Shown here in pieces: positions 14,892-22,507 of a stretch of DNA of 25,815 nucleotides; the first letter of the stretch is position 1, and the number at the start of each line of letters is the position of its first letter. The stretch is from the NCBI GenBank assembly GCA_023402505.1, contig JAEYGD010000213.1:1-25815 (forward strand), written 5' to 3'. The DNA is from Actinomycetes bacterium (GTDB lineage Bacteria > Actinomycetota > Actinomycetes > Mycobacteriales > Micromonosporaceae). The notes beneath the pieces are model-generated. The model had not been told where the DNA came from, searched no databases, and saw nothing but the letters and a program-made list of their open reading frames with translations. The position numbers and the translations under genes were made by a program.

Positions 14892-15373
14892 ACCCGCGGG
14901 GTCGAGACGTCGCCGGCCGTCCCGTACCCGATCCGCGCCTCGGCGACCAGCGCGGCCTGGCGTTCCCGCCAACGCCGCTGCGCGTCCCGGTTGCAGACCC
15001 GGCAGACCCGGCGCAGCCGGCCGGTCGCCGGATCGGTCTCCCGGTCGTGCCCGTTGCGGCACTGCGGGCGCTGGTCGCGTGCGCGGCCGAGCTCCGCGCG
15101 GGTGACCTGGCGGAGGTGACCCGGCTCGATGCAGTCCGGCACGCCGCAGTCGTGGTGGACCCGCAGCTCCGGGTCGTAGCCACCGACGAAGAGCACGTAC
15201 GCGGCGATGTGCGCCCAGGCGCGGCCGGCGACCTTCTGGTGCACGCCGCGCCGGTCGCCGTAACCGCGTACCACCAGGCAGCCGGTGTCGAGGCGGGTCG
15301 AGCGGCCCAGCAGGTACGCCCGCAGGGACTCCTCGGTGAAGTGCCCGGACAGGCCGGTGATCTGCGACAGCAC
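14867..15373 (-). CDS. Small HNH endonuclease, coupled to the 502-aa gene
   Basis: A protein of about 168 aa with an HNH_3-type nuclease core, VHHDCGVPDCIEPGHLRQVT (72-91). The His pair 73-74, Cys76/Cys81 and His86 fit the metal and catalytic positions; the usual Asn is Glu83, a substitution seen in this subgroup. A second knuckle, CRNGH (105-109) with CRVC (124-127), resembles a zinc ribbon. GTG at 15373 follows the stop of the 502-aa gene by 8 nt, and the Shine-Dalgarno GAGG overlaps that stop (TGAGG), so translation is coupled. No restriction, phage or intein partner is adjacent. It could be a homing-type or nicking nuclease. The TAG at 14869-14867 lies inside the convergent regulator gene. 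Confidence 0.8.
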   Translation of the reverse strand: MLSQITGLSGHFTEESLRAYLLGRSTRLDTGCLVVRGYGDRRGVHQKVAGRAWAHIAAYVLFVGGYDPELRVHHDCGVPDCIEPGHLRQVTRAELGRARDQRPQCRNGHDRETDPATGRLRRVCRVCNRDAQRRWRERQAALVAEARIGYGTAGDVSTPRVQARNVRR

Positions 15374-15381
15374 GGCGAACC

Positions 15382-16890
15382 TCAGGCGCGCGCGCCGCCG
15401 AGGCCGAGCAGCACGGCCAGGCCCAGGGCGGAGCGCGGCGCGTACGGCACCCGCCACAGTCCGCCGTGCGCGGCGGCGTACGCCTCGTCCTGCCAGGGGT
15501 GCTCGTGCGCCGGCCCGCCACCGGTACGCAGGTCGTGTACGAGCAGCGCGGCCATCAGGGTGTTGCTGGTGGCCGGGTCGAACACCTCGACACCGAACCG
15601 GTGGGCCCCGGCGTACGCGGCGGCCAGCGCCCGGTTGCGCAGCACCGAGCGGGTGCGCGTGGGCGGCGCGACGGTGAACGACACCGTCGTGCCGGCGGCC
15701 CGGGCCACCGCCGCCCGCCACCGTTGCAGCCGCTTGGCCAGCGCGTAGTTGGGGCCCTGCTGCGGCACCAGGCTGTCGTTGATCCCCGGGTCGGCGTCCG
15801 GCGGGTAGTTGCGGTGCAGCAGCCGCCCGCCGGAGGCGACCCGCAACGCGCGCCGGGCCAGGCCGCGCCGCGCGAAGCCCCGGTCGGCGTGGGCGACCGC
15901 GTCACCGGGCACGGCGAACACGTCGGTGGGGGTGGCGAGGAACGCCAGCGCCGCGTCGGGCCGGTGCCGCCCGAGGTGCTCGGTGAGAGCGTCGACGGCC
16001 ATCGCGACCCGGACGTTGGTGGCCCCGTCGGCGTAGACGTAGTTGCCGAGCACGAGCCGGCCCTCGACACCGTCGAGCCAGCGGCCGGCCTGGGGGAGGT
16101 GGTGCAGCAGGTCGACGCCGGCGCCGCGCGCCAGGGCGTCGTCGCCGGTGCCGGTGCCGGGCCGCACCGGCAGGTGCAGCCGGCCGCCGTGCCGGCGGGC
16201 CGTGCTCAGCACCCGCCGCCAGATCTCCGGGCGGGGCAGGTCGACCGCGACGACGTCGCCGCCCCAGCGCAGCACCGACGGCAGCGGGCCCATCTCGGCG
16301 CCCGCGCCGAGCACCACGACGCGCTGGTCGCTCAGGTCCAGCCAGTCGGGGTTGTCGAGCACGACGCCGACGGCGTGCGCGCAGGACGGTTCGACGACAC
16401 CGGCGGCCACCCAGTCGTCGAGGCGGCGGCGCAGCTCGTCGCCGCGCAGCCGCCGGCCCCGGTACGGCAGGGACAGTTCCCGCTCGACCGGGCCGTCGCC
16501 GGTGACGGTCGCGGTGTCCGGCGGTTCGAGCTCGTCGGGGGCGGTGACGGCGTCGGCGAGGTCGCTCTCGTGTCCGGCCGGGCCGACGTAGCGCATCCGG
16601 GCGTGCAGGGAGGTCAGTCCGTCGTGGGCGATGGTGAGCGCGGCGTCGCGGCTGAGCAGGCCCGCCTCGACCAGGCGGCGGAAGTGGACCAGGTAGCCGT
16701 GCCGCCAGTCGGTCTCGTGCCCGGCGGCGCGGGCTCCGACCGGGTCGACACCGCGCAGGGCGTCGGCGACGACCGCCCGACCCAGCGCCGACGTGCTGCG
16801 CCGCTCGCCGCTACGGGGGAACACCACCCCGGTCGGATCCGCCACCGCCACCGCCTCCCTCGCCTGCCGTACCCGGTCACTGTGCCGCAT
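15382..16890 (-). CDS. Uncharacterised 502-aa protein with a Rossmann-like core
   Basis: I do not recognise a named family. In the middle RVVVLGAGAEMGPLPSVLRWGGDVVAVDLP has the form of a nucleotide-binding beta-alpha-beta unit (GxGxxxG, then an Asp ending beta-2). About 190 residues later PNYALAKRLQRWR carries YxxxK spacing as in short-chain dehydrogenases. The first 160 residues are helical and polar, with DWRHGYLVHFRRLVEAGLL and SRDAALTIAHDGLTSLHARM. There is no signal peptide; the C-terminus has one short hydrophobic stretch. An atypical SDR-like oxidoreductase is the best guess. ATG at 16890 is the plausible start, though without a clear ribosome-binding site. It is followed by the HNH gene after 8 nt and diverges from an aldo/keto reductase. 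Confidence 0.75.
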   Translation of the reverse strand: MRHSDRVRQAREAVAVADPTGVVFPRSGERRSTSALGRAVVADALRGVDPVGARAAGHETDWRHGYLVHFRRLVEAGLLSRDAALTIAHDGLTSLHARMRYVGPAGHESDLADAVTAPDELEPPDTATVTGDGPVERELSLPYRGRRLRGDELRRRLDDWVAAGVVEPSCAHAVGVVLDNPDWLDLSDQRVVVLGAGAEMGPLPSVLRWGGDVVAVDLPRPEIWRRVLSTARRHGGRLHLPVRPGTGTGDDALARGAGVDLLHHLPQAGRWLDGVEGRLVLGNYVYADGATNVRVAMAVDALTEHLGRHRPDAALAFLATPTDVFAVPGDAVAHADRGFARRGLARRALRVASGGRLLHRNYPPDADPGINDSLVPQQGPNYALAKRLQRWRAAVARAAGTTVSFTVAPPTRTRSVLRNRALAAAYAGAHRFGVEVFDPATSNTLMAALLVHDLRTGGGPAHEHPWQDEAYAAAHGGLWRVPYAPRSALGLAVLLGLGGARA

Positions 16891-16984
16891 GCCCCGACCG
16901 GCCGCAGGGCCGGCGTCCCCGGGATGCGGTCCGGCGGGTGCCGGGTGGCAGGATCGGTGGAGTCGACGAACCGGAGGGCACCCC

Positions 16985-18013
16985 ATGCGCTACCGCACCC
17001 TCGGCACCACCGGAACGGTGGTGTCGACGCTCTGTCTGGGCACGATGACCTTCGGCGCGGAGACCGACCAGGCGGGCAGCTTCGCCCAGTTGGACCGGTT
17101 CGTCGAGGCCGGCGGCACCTTCATCGACACCGCCGACGTGTACTCGGCGGGTGCGTCGGAGGAGATCGTCGGCCGTTGGCTGCGCGAGCGGCCCGGCATG
17201 CGCGACCGCGTGGTGATCGCCACGAAGGGGCGGTTCCCGATGGGGCCGGGCGCGAACGACGCCGGGCTGTCCCGGGTGCACCTGACGCGGGCCCTGGAGG
17301 CCAGCCTGCGCCGGCTCGGTGTGGAGGCCGTCGACCTCTACCAGGCGCACGCCTGGGATCCGCTGACCCCGCTGCCGGAGACGCTGCGGTTCTTCGACGA
17401 CGCCGTGCGGGCCGGCAAGATCCGCTACGCGGGGGTGAGCAACTTCACCGGTTGGCAGTTGCAGAAGGCCGCCCTGCTGACGCAGCAGGGCGGCCTGACC
17501 CCGATCGTGACGCTGCAACCGCAGTACAACCTGTTGGCCCGGGACGTCGAGTTCGAGCTGGTTCCGGTGTGCGAGAACGAGGGCATCGGCGTCCTGCCCT
17601 GGTCGCCGCTGGGCGGCGGCTGGCTGACCGGCAAGTACCGGCGGGACACCCCGCCCACCGGCGCGACCCGCCTGGGGGAGAACCCGCGGCGGGGCGTCGA
17701 GGCGTACGAGGGACGCAACGCCCAGGAGCGCACCTGGCGGGTGATCGACGCGGTACGCCAGGTGGCCGAGGAACGTGGCGTGTCCATGTCGGCGGTCGCG
17801 CTGGCGTGGCTGGCCGGGCGGCCGGCGGTCACCTCGGTGATCCTGGGCGCCCGCACCACCGAGCAGCTCGACGACAGCCTGAGCGCCGCCGACCTGACCC
17901 TGGACGCCGGGCACACCCGCCTGCTTACCGAGGTGAGCGCCCCGCCGGTGGCCGACTACCCGTACGGGCGGCCGGGAGTCGAGCAGCGGGCCCGGGAGCT
18001 GCCCGGCGGCTGA
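16985..18013 (+). CDS. Aldo/keto reductase (second copy in window)
   Basis: A 342-aa NADPH-dependent reductase with a complete tetrad: Asp48 (FIDTADVYSAG), Tyr53, Lys81 (IATKGRF) and His122 (LYQAHAWDP). GVSNFTGWQLQ (about 148-158), LQPQYNLLARDVE and SPLGGGWLTGKY are typical of the YajO/Kv-beta-like branch. It is not close to the MerR-linked reductase in the middle region, so it is not a recent duplicate. Excellent Shine-Dalgarno GGAGGG (16973-16978) 6 nt before ATG. It diverges from the 502-aa gene (94 bp between starts), and the DinB gene follows 25 nt after its stop. Substrate unknown. Confidence 0.93.
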   Translation: MRYRTLGTTGTVVSTLCLGTMTFGAETDQAGSFAQLDRFVEAGGTFIDTADVYSAGASEEIVGRWLRERPGMRDRVVIATKGRFPMGPGANDAGLSRVHLTRALEASLRRLGVEAVDLYQAHAWDPLTPLPETLRFFDDAVRAGKIRYAGVSNFTGWQLQKAALLTQQGGLTPIVTLQPQYNLLARDVEFELVPVCENEGIGVLPWSPLGGGWLTGKYRRDTPPTGATRLGENPRRGVEAYEGRNAQERTWRVIDAVRQVAEERGVSMSAVALAWLAGRPAVTSVILGARTTEQLDDSLSAADLTLDAGHTRLLTEVSAPPVADYPYGRPGVEQRARELPGG

Positions 18014-18026
18014 TCCGGAGACGGCG

Positions 18027-18032
18027 CACAAT
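18027..18032 (+). promoter_or_regulatory. -10 box of a possible leaderless DinB transcript
   Basis: CACAAT is followed by 6 nt and the GTG at 18039. No Shine-Dalgarno stands at a useful distance from that GTG, so leaderless initiation is the best explanation even though the gene also lies downstream of the reductase. No good -35 is visible. Confidence 0.35.
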
Positions 18033-18038
18033 GGCGCG

Positions 18039-18548
18039 GTGACGAACCCGTTTCCCGAGCCGACCGGCCCGGCCGCCGGCCGCGCCGACGTGTTCCTGCG
18101 CTACCTCGACTATTTCCGGGAGAGCCTGATCGGGAAGGTCGAGGCGCTGCCCGCCCGGGAGCTGCGCGCCAGCCGCCTGCCGTCCGGGTGGACGCCGCTG
18201 GAGCTGGTCAAGCACCTGCGGTACGTGGAGCTGCGCTGGATCGCCTGGGGGTTCCAGGGCCGCGACGTCGGGCAGCCGTGGGGGGACCGGCGCGACGGGC
18301 GCTGGTACGTCGCCCCGGAGGAGGACCGCGGCGGGCTGGTCGCCGCGCTGCGGGCGCAGGGCGCGCACACCCGGGCGGTGGTCGAGGCGTCCGATCTGGA
18401 CGCCGTGGGCGCGCCCGGTCCGCGCTGGGCCGGCGCCCGACCGGCGACGCTGGAGCGGGTGCTGTTCCACCTGGTGCAGGAGTACGCCCGCCACCTCGGG
18501 CACCTCGACATCGTCGCCGAGCTGGCCGGCGGGCCGACCGGGGAGTAG
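18039..18548 (+). CDS. DinB/DUF664 family protein
   Basis: A 169-aa four-helix-bundle protein of the DinB/DUF664 group. The expected metal-ligand His positions are in LVKHLRYVELRW (about 57-68) and EYARHLGHLDIV (about 148-159, the HxxxH-type pair). Family members are thought to be thiol-dependent (mycothiol/bacillithiol) enzymes, but this one has no assigned substrate. GTG at 18039 is preceded by CACAAT and 6 nt; an ATG at 18031 is out of frame and stops at once. Convergent with the GT39 gene, only 7 nt between the stops. Confidence 0.88.
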   Translation: MTNPFPEPTGPAAGRADVFLRYLDYFRESLIGKVEALPARELRASRLPSGWTPLELVKHLRYVELRWIAWGFQGRDVGQPWGDRRDGRWYVAPEEDRGGLVAALRAQGAHTRAVVEASDLDAVGAPGPRWAGARPATLERVLFHLVQEYARHLGHLDIVAELAGGPTGE

Positions 18549-18555
18549 CCGGCGG

Positions 18556-20091
18556 TCAGCCGGCGTGGCGTACCTCGGTGTCCCAGATCTGCGCCCACGG
18601 TCGCTTCAGGCCACGACACACCCAGATCGGGCCGCCGTTCTCGTCGTTGTCGACGTCGACGCGCTGGTCCACCCGGCCGGCCAGGGTGACGTCGGCGAAC
18701 CAGGCCCGCAGCGGCTCCGGCCGCTGCCAGCCGACGGCGACGACCACGTCGGCGGTGTCCGGCGGTCGGCCGAAGTCGGCCATGCTGTTGTGGCCGGAGT
18801 AGGCGGCGGGCAGGCCGCGCTGCGGGCCGTACCGGGCGACCGCGCCGGCCTCACCGTAGTTGCCGGTGAGGATCACCGCCCGCTGCCGTTCGCCGTCGGG
18901 CAGCGCCCGGTGCACGGCGGCGAGGGAGTCGGCGAACGCCGGCCAGCCGATGGTCTCCCCGGCGTCGTAGTTGACGGCGACGACGAAGCCGGGCAGCCGG
19001 TCGGGCGGCAGGGTGGGCAGGAGCAGCACCGCGCTGCTGGCCGCCGCCAGCACCGCGCCGGTGGCCAGCAGCGCCCGGCGTACGGTGTGCCGGGCCGCCC
19101 AGCCGACGGCGACGGCCGCGCCCGCGGCGGTCAGCACCAGCAGTAGCGGGGCGTCGTAGTAGCCCTTGCCTCCGGCGAGCAGGACGAGACCCACGACCAC
19201 CAGCCACGCCCAGCCGACCGCCCGGTACGCCCGCCAGGCCGGCCGGCGCAGCAGCGCCACGAGCCCGGCGACCCAGACCGGCACGGCGAACGGGCTGATG
19301 ATGAGGAACTGGAGGACGAACGCGTCCAGCCGGCCGCTGTAGGAGCTGTCCCCGCCGGCGATGCCGGCGGCCACCGACAGCTGCGGGAACCCGTGCGCGG
19401 CCTGCCAGGCCAGCGCCGGAGCGGCCAGCAGCAGGAACAACGCGGCGGCGGCGTACACCCACCGGTCGCGCAGCAGGCGGCGAGGCCCGGCGGTCGCCAC
19501 GCCGGCCAGCAACCCGGCGGCCAGCAGCGCGGGCAGCAGTTTGTTGAGCATGCCGACGCCCAGCACCGCCCCGACGCCGAGCGCCCAGCGGCTGTCGCCG
19601 GTGCGCAGCAGCCGCACCGTGCACCAGGCGGCGGTCAGCCACACCAGCAGGTCGACGGTGGTGGTGCTCAACAGGTGCCCGCCGGCCAGGACGATCCCGG
19701 AGGCGGCGGCGAGGAACGCGGCGAGGGTCTGCGCGCCCGCGCCGGCGCCGAACTCGCGGGTGATCGCGGCGACCAGCAGCACGGCGACGCCGGCGATCAG
19801 CGCCGAGGGGGTACGCAGCGCGAGCAGGCTGCCGGGGGCGACGGTGTCGGCGAGCCGGGCGATCGCGGGCACCAGCGGCCCCTGGTCGACGTACCCCCAG
19901 TCGAGGTGGCGGCCGGCGAGCAGGAAGTACAGCTCGTCGCGGTGGTAGCCGTAGCGGGGTGCGAGCGCGAGCAGCACCGCCGTCGTCGTCGCGGCGACCA
20001 GCCACGGGCCCCGCGAGCGCGGGCCGGGGGCCGGCGGTGTGGACGGGGTGGTCGCCGATGCCGTTGCCGGGGCGCGCACGGATCCGGTCAC
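18556..20091 (-). CDS. GT39/ArnT-like membrane glycosyltransferase
   Basis: A 511-aa integral membrane protein of the GT39/PMT_2 superfamily, which moves a sugar from a polyprenyl-phosphate carrier to a lipid or protein on the outer face of the membrane. After a short Pro/Thr-rich cytosolic segment and the first TM helix (about 30-46) comes the hallmark loop YHRDELYFLLAGRHLDWGYVDQGPLVP (49-75), with the likely catalytic Asp52/Glu53. Roughly ten more TM helices follow to residue about 370, then a soluble C-terminal domain. Donor and acceptor are unknown. GTG at 20091 is preceded by GATGAT and 6 nt, a possible leaderless start; upstream in-frame codons antisense the neighbouring gene. Divergent from the DUF2087 regulator. 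Confidence 0.88.
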   Translation of the reverse strand: MTGSVRAPATASATTPSTPPAPGPRSRGPWLVAATTTAVLLALAPRYGYHRDELYFLLAGRHLDWGYVDQGPLVPAIARLADTVAPGSLLALRTPSALIAGVAVLLVAAITREFGAGAGAQTLAAFLAAASGIVLAGGHLLSTTTVDLLVWLTAAWCTVRLLRTGDSRWALGVGAVLGVGMLNKLLPALLAAGLLAGVATAGPRRLLRDRWVYAAAALFLLLAAPALAWQAAHGFPQLSVAAGIAGGDSSYSGRLDAFVLQFLIISPFAVPVWVAGLVALLRRPAWRAYRAVGWAWLVVVGLVLLAGGKGYYDAPLLLVLTAAGAAVAVGWAARHTVRRALLATGAVLAAASSAVLLLPTLPPDRLPGFVVAVNYDAGETIGWPAFADSLAAVHRALPDGERQRAVILTGNYGEAGAVARYGPQRGLPAAYSGHNSMADFGRPPDTADVVVAVGWQRPEPLRAWFADVTLAGRVDQRVDVDNDENGGPIWVCRGLKRPWAQIWDTEVRHAG

Positions 20092-20180
20092 CCCGACATC
20101 ATCGCCCCGCCGGGCGAGGGACCGGAAGGGACGCCGGCTGCGGGGGCCGGAAAACGCTGGCGGCTCGCGTACGCCGCTGG

Positions 20181-20186
20181 CAGGGT
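20181..20186 (+). promoter_or_regulatory. -10 box of a possible leaderless DUF2087-regulator transcript
   Basis: CAGGGT ends 7 nt before the ATG at 20194. The same hexamer serves the maleylpyruvate isomerase-like gene in this window. No Shine-Dalgarno is present. Confidence 0.35.
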
Positions 20187-20193
20187 GACCGCC

Positions 20194-20706
20194 ATGACAG
20201 CGCAGGCTCTGGCGGGGGCACTCGCCGACGGGACACGTCGTACGGTCTTCGCGGCGGTCGTGCTGGGCGCCACCGACGCCGCCGCGGTGGCCGGGCGTAC
20301 CGGACTGGCCTCCCGGCAGGTGCTCACGGCGCTGCGCCGGCTTCGGGACGCCGGCCTGGTCACCGGTGCCGACAGCGATCTGCGGGTCGACGCCGAGCGG
20401 TTGCGGGAGGCCGCTCGTACGGCCCCCGCGACCGGCGCCGAGGAGGGGACGGACCGGGTGCTGCGGCCGTTCCTGCGCGACGGGACGGTGCTGTCGCTGC
20501 CGGCGCAGCGCAGCCGGCGGCGGCTGCTGCTGGCGCAGGTGGCCACGTCGTTCGAGCCGGGCGTGCACTACCCGGAGCGGGACGTCGACGACGTGCTGCG
20601 CGGGTGGTGCGCGGGCGGCCGGGCCGATCACGTGTCGTTGCGGCGGTACCTGGTCGACGAGGGGTTCCTGGCTCGGGAGCGGGGGGTCTATCGGCGGGCC
20701 GGCTGA
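20194..20706 (+). CDS. HTH-DUF2087 transcriptional regulator
   Basis: A 170-aa protein. The N-terminal part is a winged HTH of ArsR-like type (about 8-68: LADGTRRTVFAAVVLGATDAAAVAGRTGLASRQVLTALRRLRDAGLV). The C-terminal part (about 85-168) is DUF2087: RVLRPFLRDGTVLSLPAQR, then EPGVHYPERDVDDVLRGW, then LRRYLVDEGFLARERGVYRR. DUF2087 proteins are thought to be transcriptional regulators; the signal is unknown. ATG at 20194 is chosen by the domain start and the -10 box; GTG at 20185 is an alternative three codons earlier. It is divergent from the GT39 gene (102 bp), which could be its target, and the hsp20 promoter begins 14 nt after its stop. Confidence 0.88.
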   Translation: MTAQALAGALADGTRRTVFAAVVLGATDAAAVAGRTGLASRQVLTALRRLRDAGLVTGADSDLRVDAERLREAARTAPATGAEEGTDRVLRPFLRDGTVLSLPAQRSRRRLLLAQVATSFEPGVHYPERDVDDVLRGWCAGGRADHVSLRRYLVDEGFLARERGVYRRAG

Positions 20707-20719
20707 ACCGCCCCTCGGG

Positions 20720-20748
20720 TTGACGTCGCGCCGGTTGCGCGCTATCAC
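20720..20748 (+). promoter_or_regulatory. hsp20 promoter
   Basis: TTGACG (20720-20725), a 17-nt spacer and TATCAC (20743-20748) form a vegetative promoter. The predicted start point (about 20755) abuts the HAIR operator, so HspR binding would block initiation or early elongation. Confidence 0.7.
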
Positions 20749-20757
20749 AGAAGAGGA

Positions 20758-20780
20758 AGTTGAGTCACTCGGACTCAACT
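20758..20780. promoter_or_regulatory. HAIR operator (HspR-binding inverted repeat)
   Basis: AGTTGAGT-N7-ACTCAACT contains the HAIR core TTGAGT-N7-ACTCAA without mismatch; the consensus is CTTGAGT-N7-ACTCAAG, so only the outermost pair differs. It is positioned over the predicted start point of the hsp20 gene. HspR with DnaK represses such genes until heat shock. The hspR/dnaK operon itself is not in the window. Confidence 0.88.
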
Positions 20781-20818
20781 CGCGAACCTTCGGCCAGAGG
20801 AACCGAGGAGGCACGACC

Positions 20819-21250
20819 ATGCTGATGCGCACCGACCCGTTCCGCGAGATCGACCGGCTCGCCGAGCAGTTCTTCGGCACCGCGTCCCGACCGGCGATGA
20901 TGCACCTGGACGCCTACCGCGACGGGGACCACTTCTACGCGGCGTTCGACCTGCCGGGTGTCGACCCGGACAGCATCGACTGCACGGTGGAACGCAACGT
21001 GCTGACCGTCCGCGCCGAGCGGCGCCGCCCGGCCGGTGACAACGTCGAACTGGTCGCCGCCGAGCGGCCGATGGGGACCTTCACCCGGCAGCTCTTCCTC
21101 GGCGACACCCTCGACACCGACCGGCTGGAGGCCGGGTACGACAACGGTGTCCTCACGCTGCGCATCCCGATCGCCGAGCGGGCCAAGCCGCGCCGGGTCA
21201 CCGTCACCGCCGGCGGCAACGGCAACGGCCGCAGGCAGATCAGCGCCTGA
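20819..21250 (+). CDS. Small heat-shock protein Hsp20
   Basis: A 143-aa sHSP, an ATP-independent holdase of the cytosol. The short N-terminal arm begins MLMRTDPFREIDRLAEQFFG; the alpha-crystallin domain spans about 28-128 (DHFYAAFDLPGVDPDSIDCTVERNVLTVRAER, GTFTRQLFLGDTLD, LEAGYDNGVLTLRIPIAERAKPRRV). IPI (about 123-125) lies just before the basic tail. Length and layout are those of actinobacterial Hsp18-type proteins. ATG at 20819 has an ideal AGGAGG (20806-20811) 7 nt upstream. It is monocistronic: HAIR-controlled promoter in front and a strong terminator behind. Heat induction through HspR is well supported by the operator. Confidence 0.95.
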   Translation: MLMRTDPFREIDRLAEQFFGTASRPAMMHLDAYRDGDHFYAAFDLPGVDPDSIDCTVERNVLTVRAERRRPAGDNVELVAAERPMGTFTRQLFLGDTLDTDRLEAGYDNGVLTLRIPIAERAKPRRVTVTAGGNGNGRRQISA

Positions 21251-21255
21251 CCGGA

Positions 21256-21298
21256 ACGGGCGCGGGACGGCTGGACCGGCCGTCCCGCGCCCGTTTTT
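21256..21298 (+). terminator. Strong intrinsic terminator after hsp20
   Basis: A perfect 16-bp stem (21256-21271 with 21279-21294), a 7-nt loop and a TTTTT run (21294-21298) follow the hsp20 stop by 5 nt. It is the only canonical U-tract terminator in the window. Confidence 0.95.
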
Positions 21299-21355
21299 CC
21301 GGTTCCAGGGCGCGCCTCCGGGCGTTCACCGCACTGCCCTGAGAACCTTTCGCAC

Positions 21356-22348
21356 ATGCTCTCCTCCCAGGCGCCGGTACGCCGTGCGGCGGCGGCCCTG
21401 CCCGCCGGACCCGCCGACTTCACCGAGGCGTGGCTGCGCAACCGGCGGCTGAGCGAGCACACCCGCGACGCGTACCGGCGCGACGTCGCCGGCTGGCTGA
21501 CCTGGTGTGCCGGTCGCGAACTGGACCCGTTGCACGCGACGTTCCTGCACGTCAACGAGTACGCCCGGACGTTGGAGTCGACCCTGGCGGCGCGCAGCGG
21601 CCGGCCACTCACCCCCGCCACGGTCGCCCGCAAGCTGTCCGCCCTGTCCAGCTGGTACGACTTCCTGGTCAAGCTGCGCGCCGTCGACGCCAACCCGGTG
21701 GCCGGCGCGGACCGCCCCCGCATCGACCGGGACCACTCGGCCACCGTCGGCCTCAACCCGGAGGAGGTCGACGCGCTGCTCGCCGCCGCCGAGGCCGCCA
21801 CCGGACCGACCGCCGCCCGCAACCGGGCCGCGATCGCGCTGCTGGCCGACCTGGGGCTGCGGGTCGGGGAACTGGTCTCGCTGGACGTCACCGACCTGGG
21901 CGCCGAGCGCGGGCACCGCAGCATCCGCTTCGTCGGCAAGGGCGGTCGGGCCCGCCGGCGGGCCCTGACCCCGGGCACCGCGTACCTGGTCGACGCGTAC
22001 CTCGCGCACCGGGCGGCCACCGCCGGGGTGCCCGTCCAGCAGCTGACCGGCCCGCTGCTGGTCACCGCGACCGGCGGCCGGCTCGACCGGCACTCGGTGT
22101 TCCGGCTGGTGCGCCGCCTCGCCCGGGAGGCCGGCATCCCGGCGTGGGCGCGGCTGTCACCGCACTCGCTGCGGCACTCCTTCGCCACCACCGCCCGCGC
22201 CGAAGGGGTGCCGCTGGAGGACGTGCAGGACGCGATGGGGCACGCCGACCCCCGCACCACCCGCCGCTACGACCGGGACCGGCACAACCTCGACCGGGAC
22301 CCCGCGTACGTGATCTGGGCCGCCCGCGCCCGCCGCCGCCCCGGCTGA
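21356..22348 (+). CDS. Tyrosine recombinase/integrase (XerC/D-like), solitary
   Basis: A 330-aa site-specific recombinase. Residues about 20-120 are the SAM-like core-binding domain (LSEHTRDAYRRDVAGWLTWC). The catalytic domain (about 133-322) has the complete set: Arg169 (GLRVGEL), Lys195 (GKGGRAR), His270 and Arg273 (SPHSLRHSF), His296 (MGHADPRTT) and the nucleophile Tyr305 (RRYDRD). ATG at 21356 was taken; no strong ribosome-binding site precedes it. No excisionase, phage gene, tRNA or att-like direct repeat is nearby, and its base composition matches its neighbours, so it looks chromosomally settled. Its target site cannot be read from this window. It is probably not the housekeeping XerC/XerD pair, judging by its isolated context. 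Confidence 0.9.
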   Translation: MLSSQAPVRRAAAALPAGPADFTEAWLRNRRLSEHTRDAYRRDVAGWLTWCAGRELDPLHATFLHVNEYARTLESTLAARSGRPLTPATVARKLSALSSWYDFLVKLRAVDANPVAGADRPRIDRDHSATVGLNPEEVDALLAAAEAATGPTAARNRAAIALLADLGLRVGELVSLDVTDLGAERGHRSIRFVGKGGRARRRALTPGTAYLVDAYLAHRAATAGVPVQQLTGPLLVTATGGRLDRHSVFRLVRRLAREAGIPAWARLSPHSLRHSFATTARAEGVPLEDVQDAMGHADPRTTRRYDRDRHNLDRDPAYVIWAARARRRPG

Positions 22349-22373
22349 CGCCGCCCCCTCCGCGAACCCGGAC

Positions 22374-22393
22374 GCGCGGCTACGGGGCCGCGC
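22374..22393 (+). terminator. GC hairpin after the recombinase gene
   Basis: GCGCGGC (22374-22380), a 6-nt loop and GCCGCGC (22387-22393) form a perfect 7-bp stem 26 nt after the recombinase stop. No T-tract. Confidence 0.4.
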
Positions 22394-22495
22394 CGGCGAC
22401 ATAGCACGACCCCTGGCTGCCGAGATCCGCCGAGCTGCGATGACCGACGACGACCGCGACCGGCGGACTTCCTGCGCGCGGGCGGGCCCGTTGCC

Positions 22496-22501
22496 TACGG
22501 T
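22496..22501 (+). promoter_or_regulatory. -10 box of a leaderless transcript
   Basis: TACGGT fits TANNNT and ends 6 nt before the GTG at 22508. No Shine-Dalgarno is present. Confidence 0.45.
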
Positions 22502-22507
22502 CGACAG

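Noticed and set aside
14867..15373. HNH gene as part of a restriction or defence island
   Set aside because: No methyltransferase, helicase, toxin or other defence gene is adjacent; the only coupled gene is the 502-aa Rossmann-like protein.
11645..18013. The two aldo/keto reductases as a recent tandem duplication
   Set aside because: Outside the catalytic tetrad their sequences differ widely, and their contexts are unrelated.
15466..18042. An 858-codon open frame on the + strand
   Set aside because: It runs antisense to the 502-aa gene and out of frame through the aldo/keto reductase; no motif is present.
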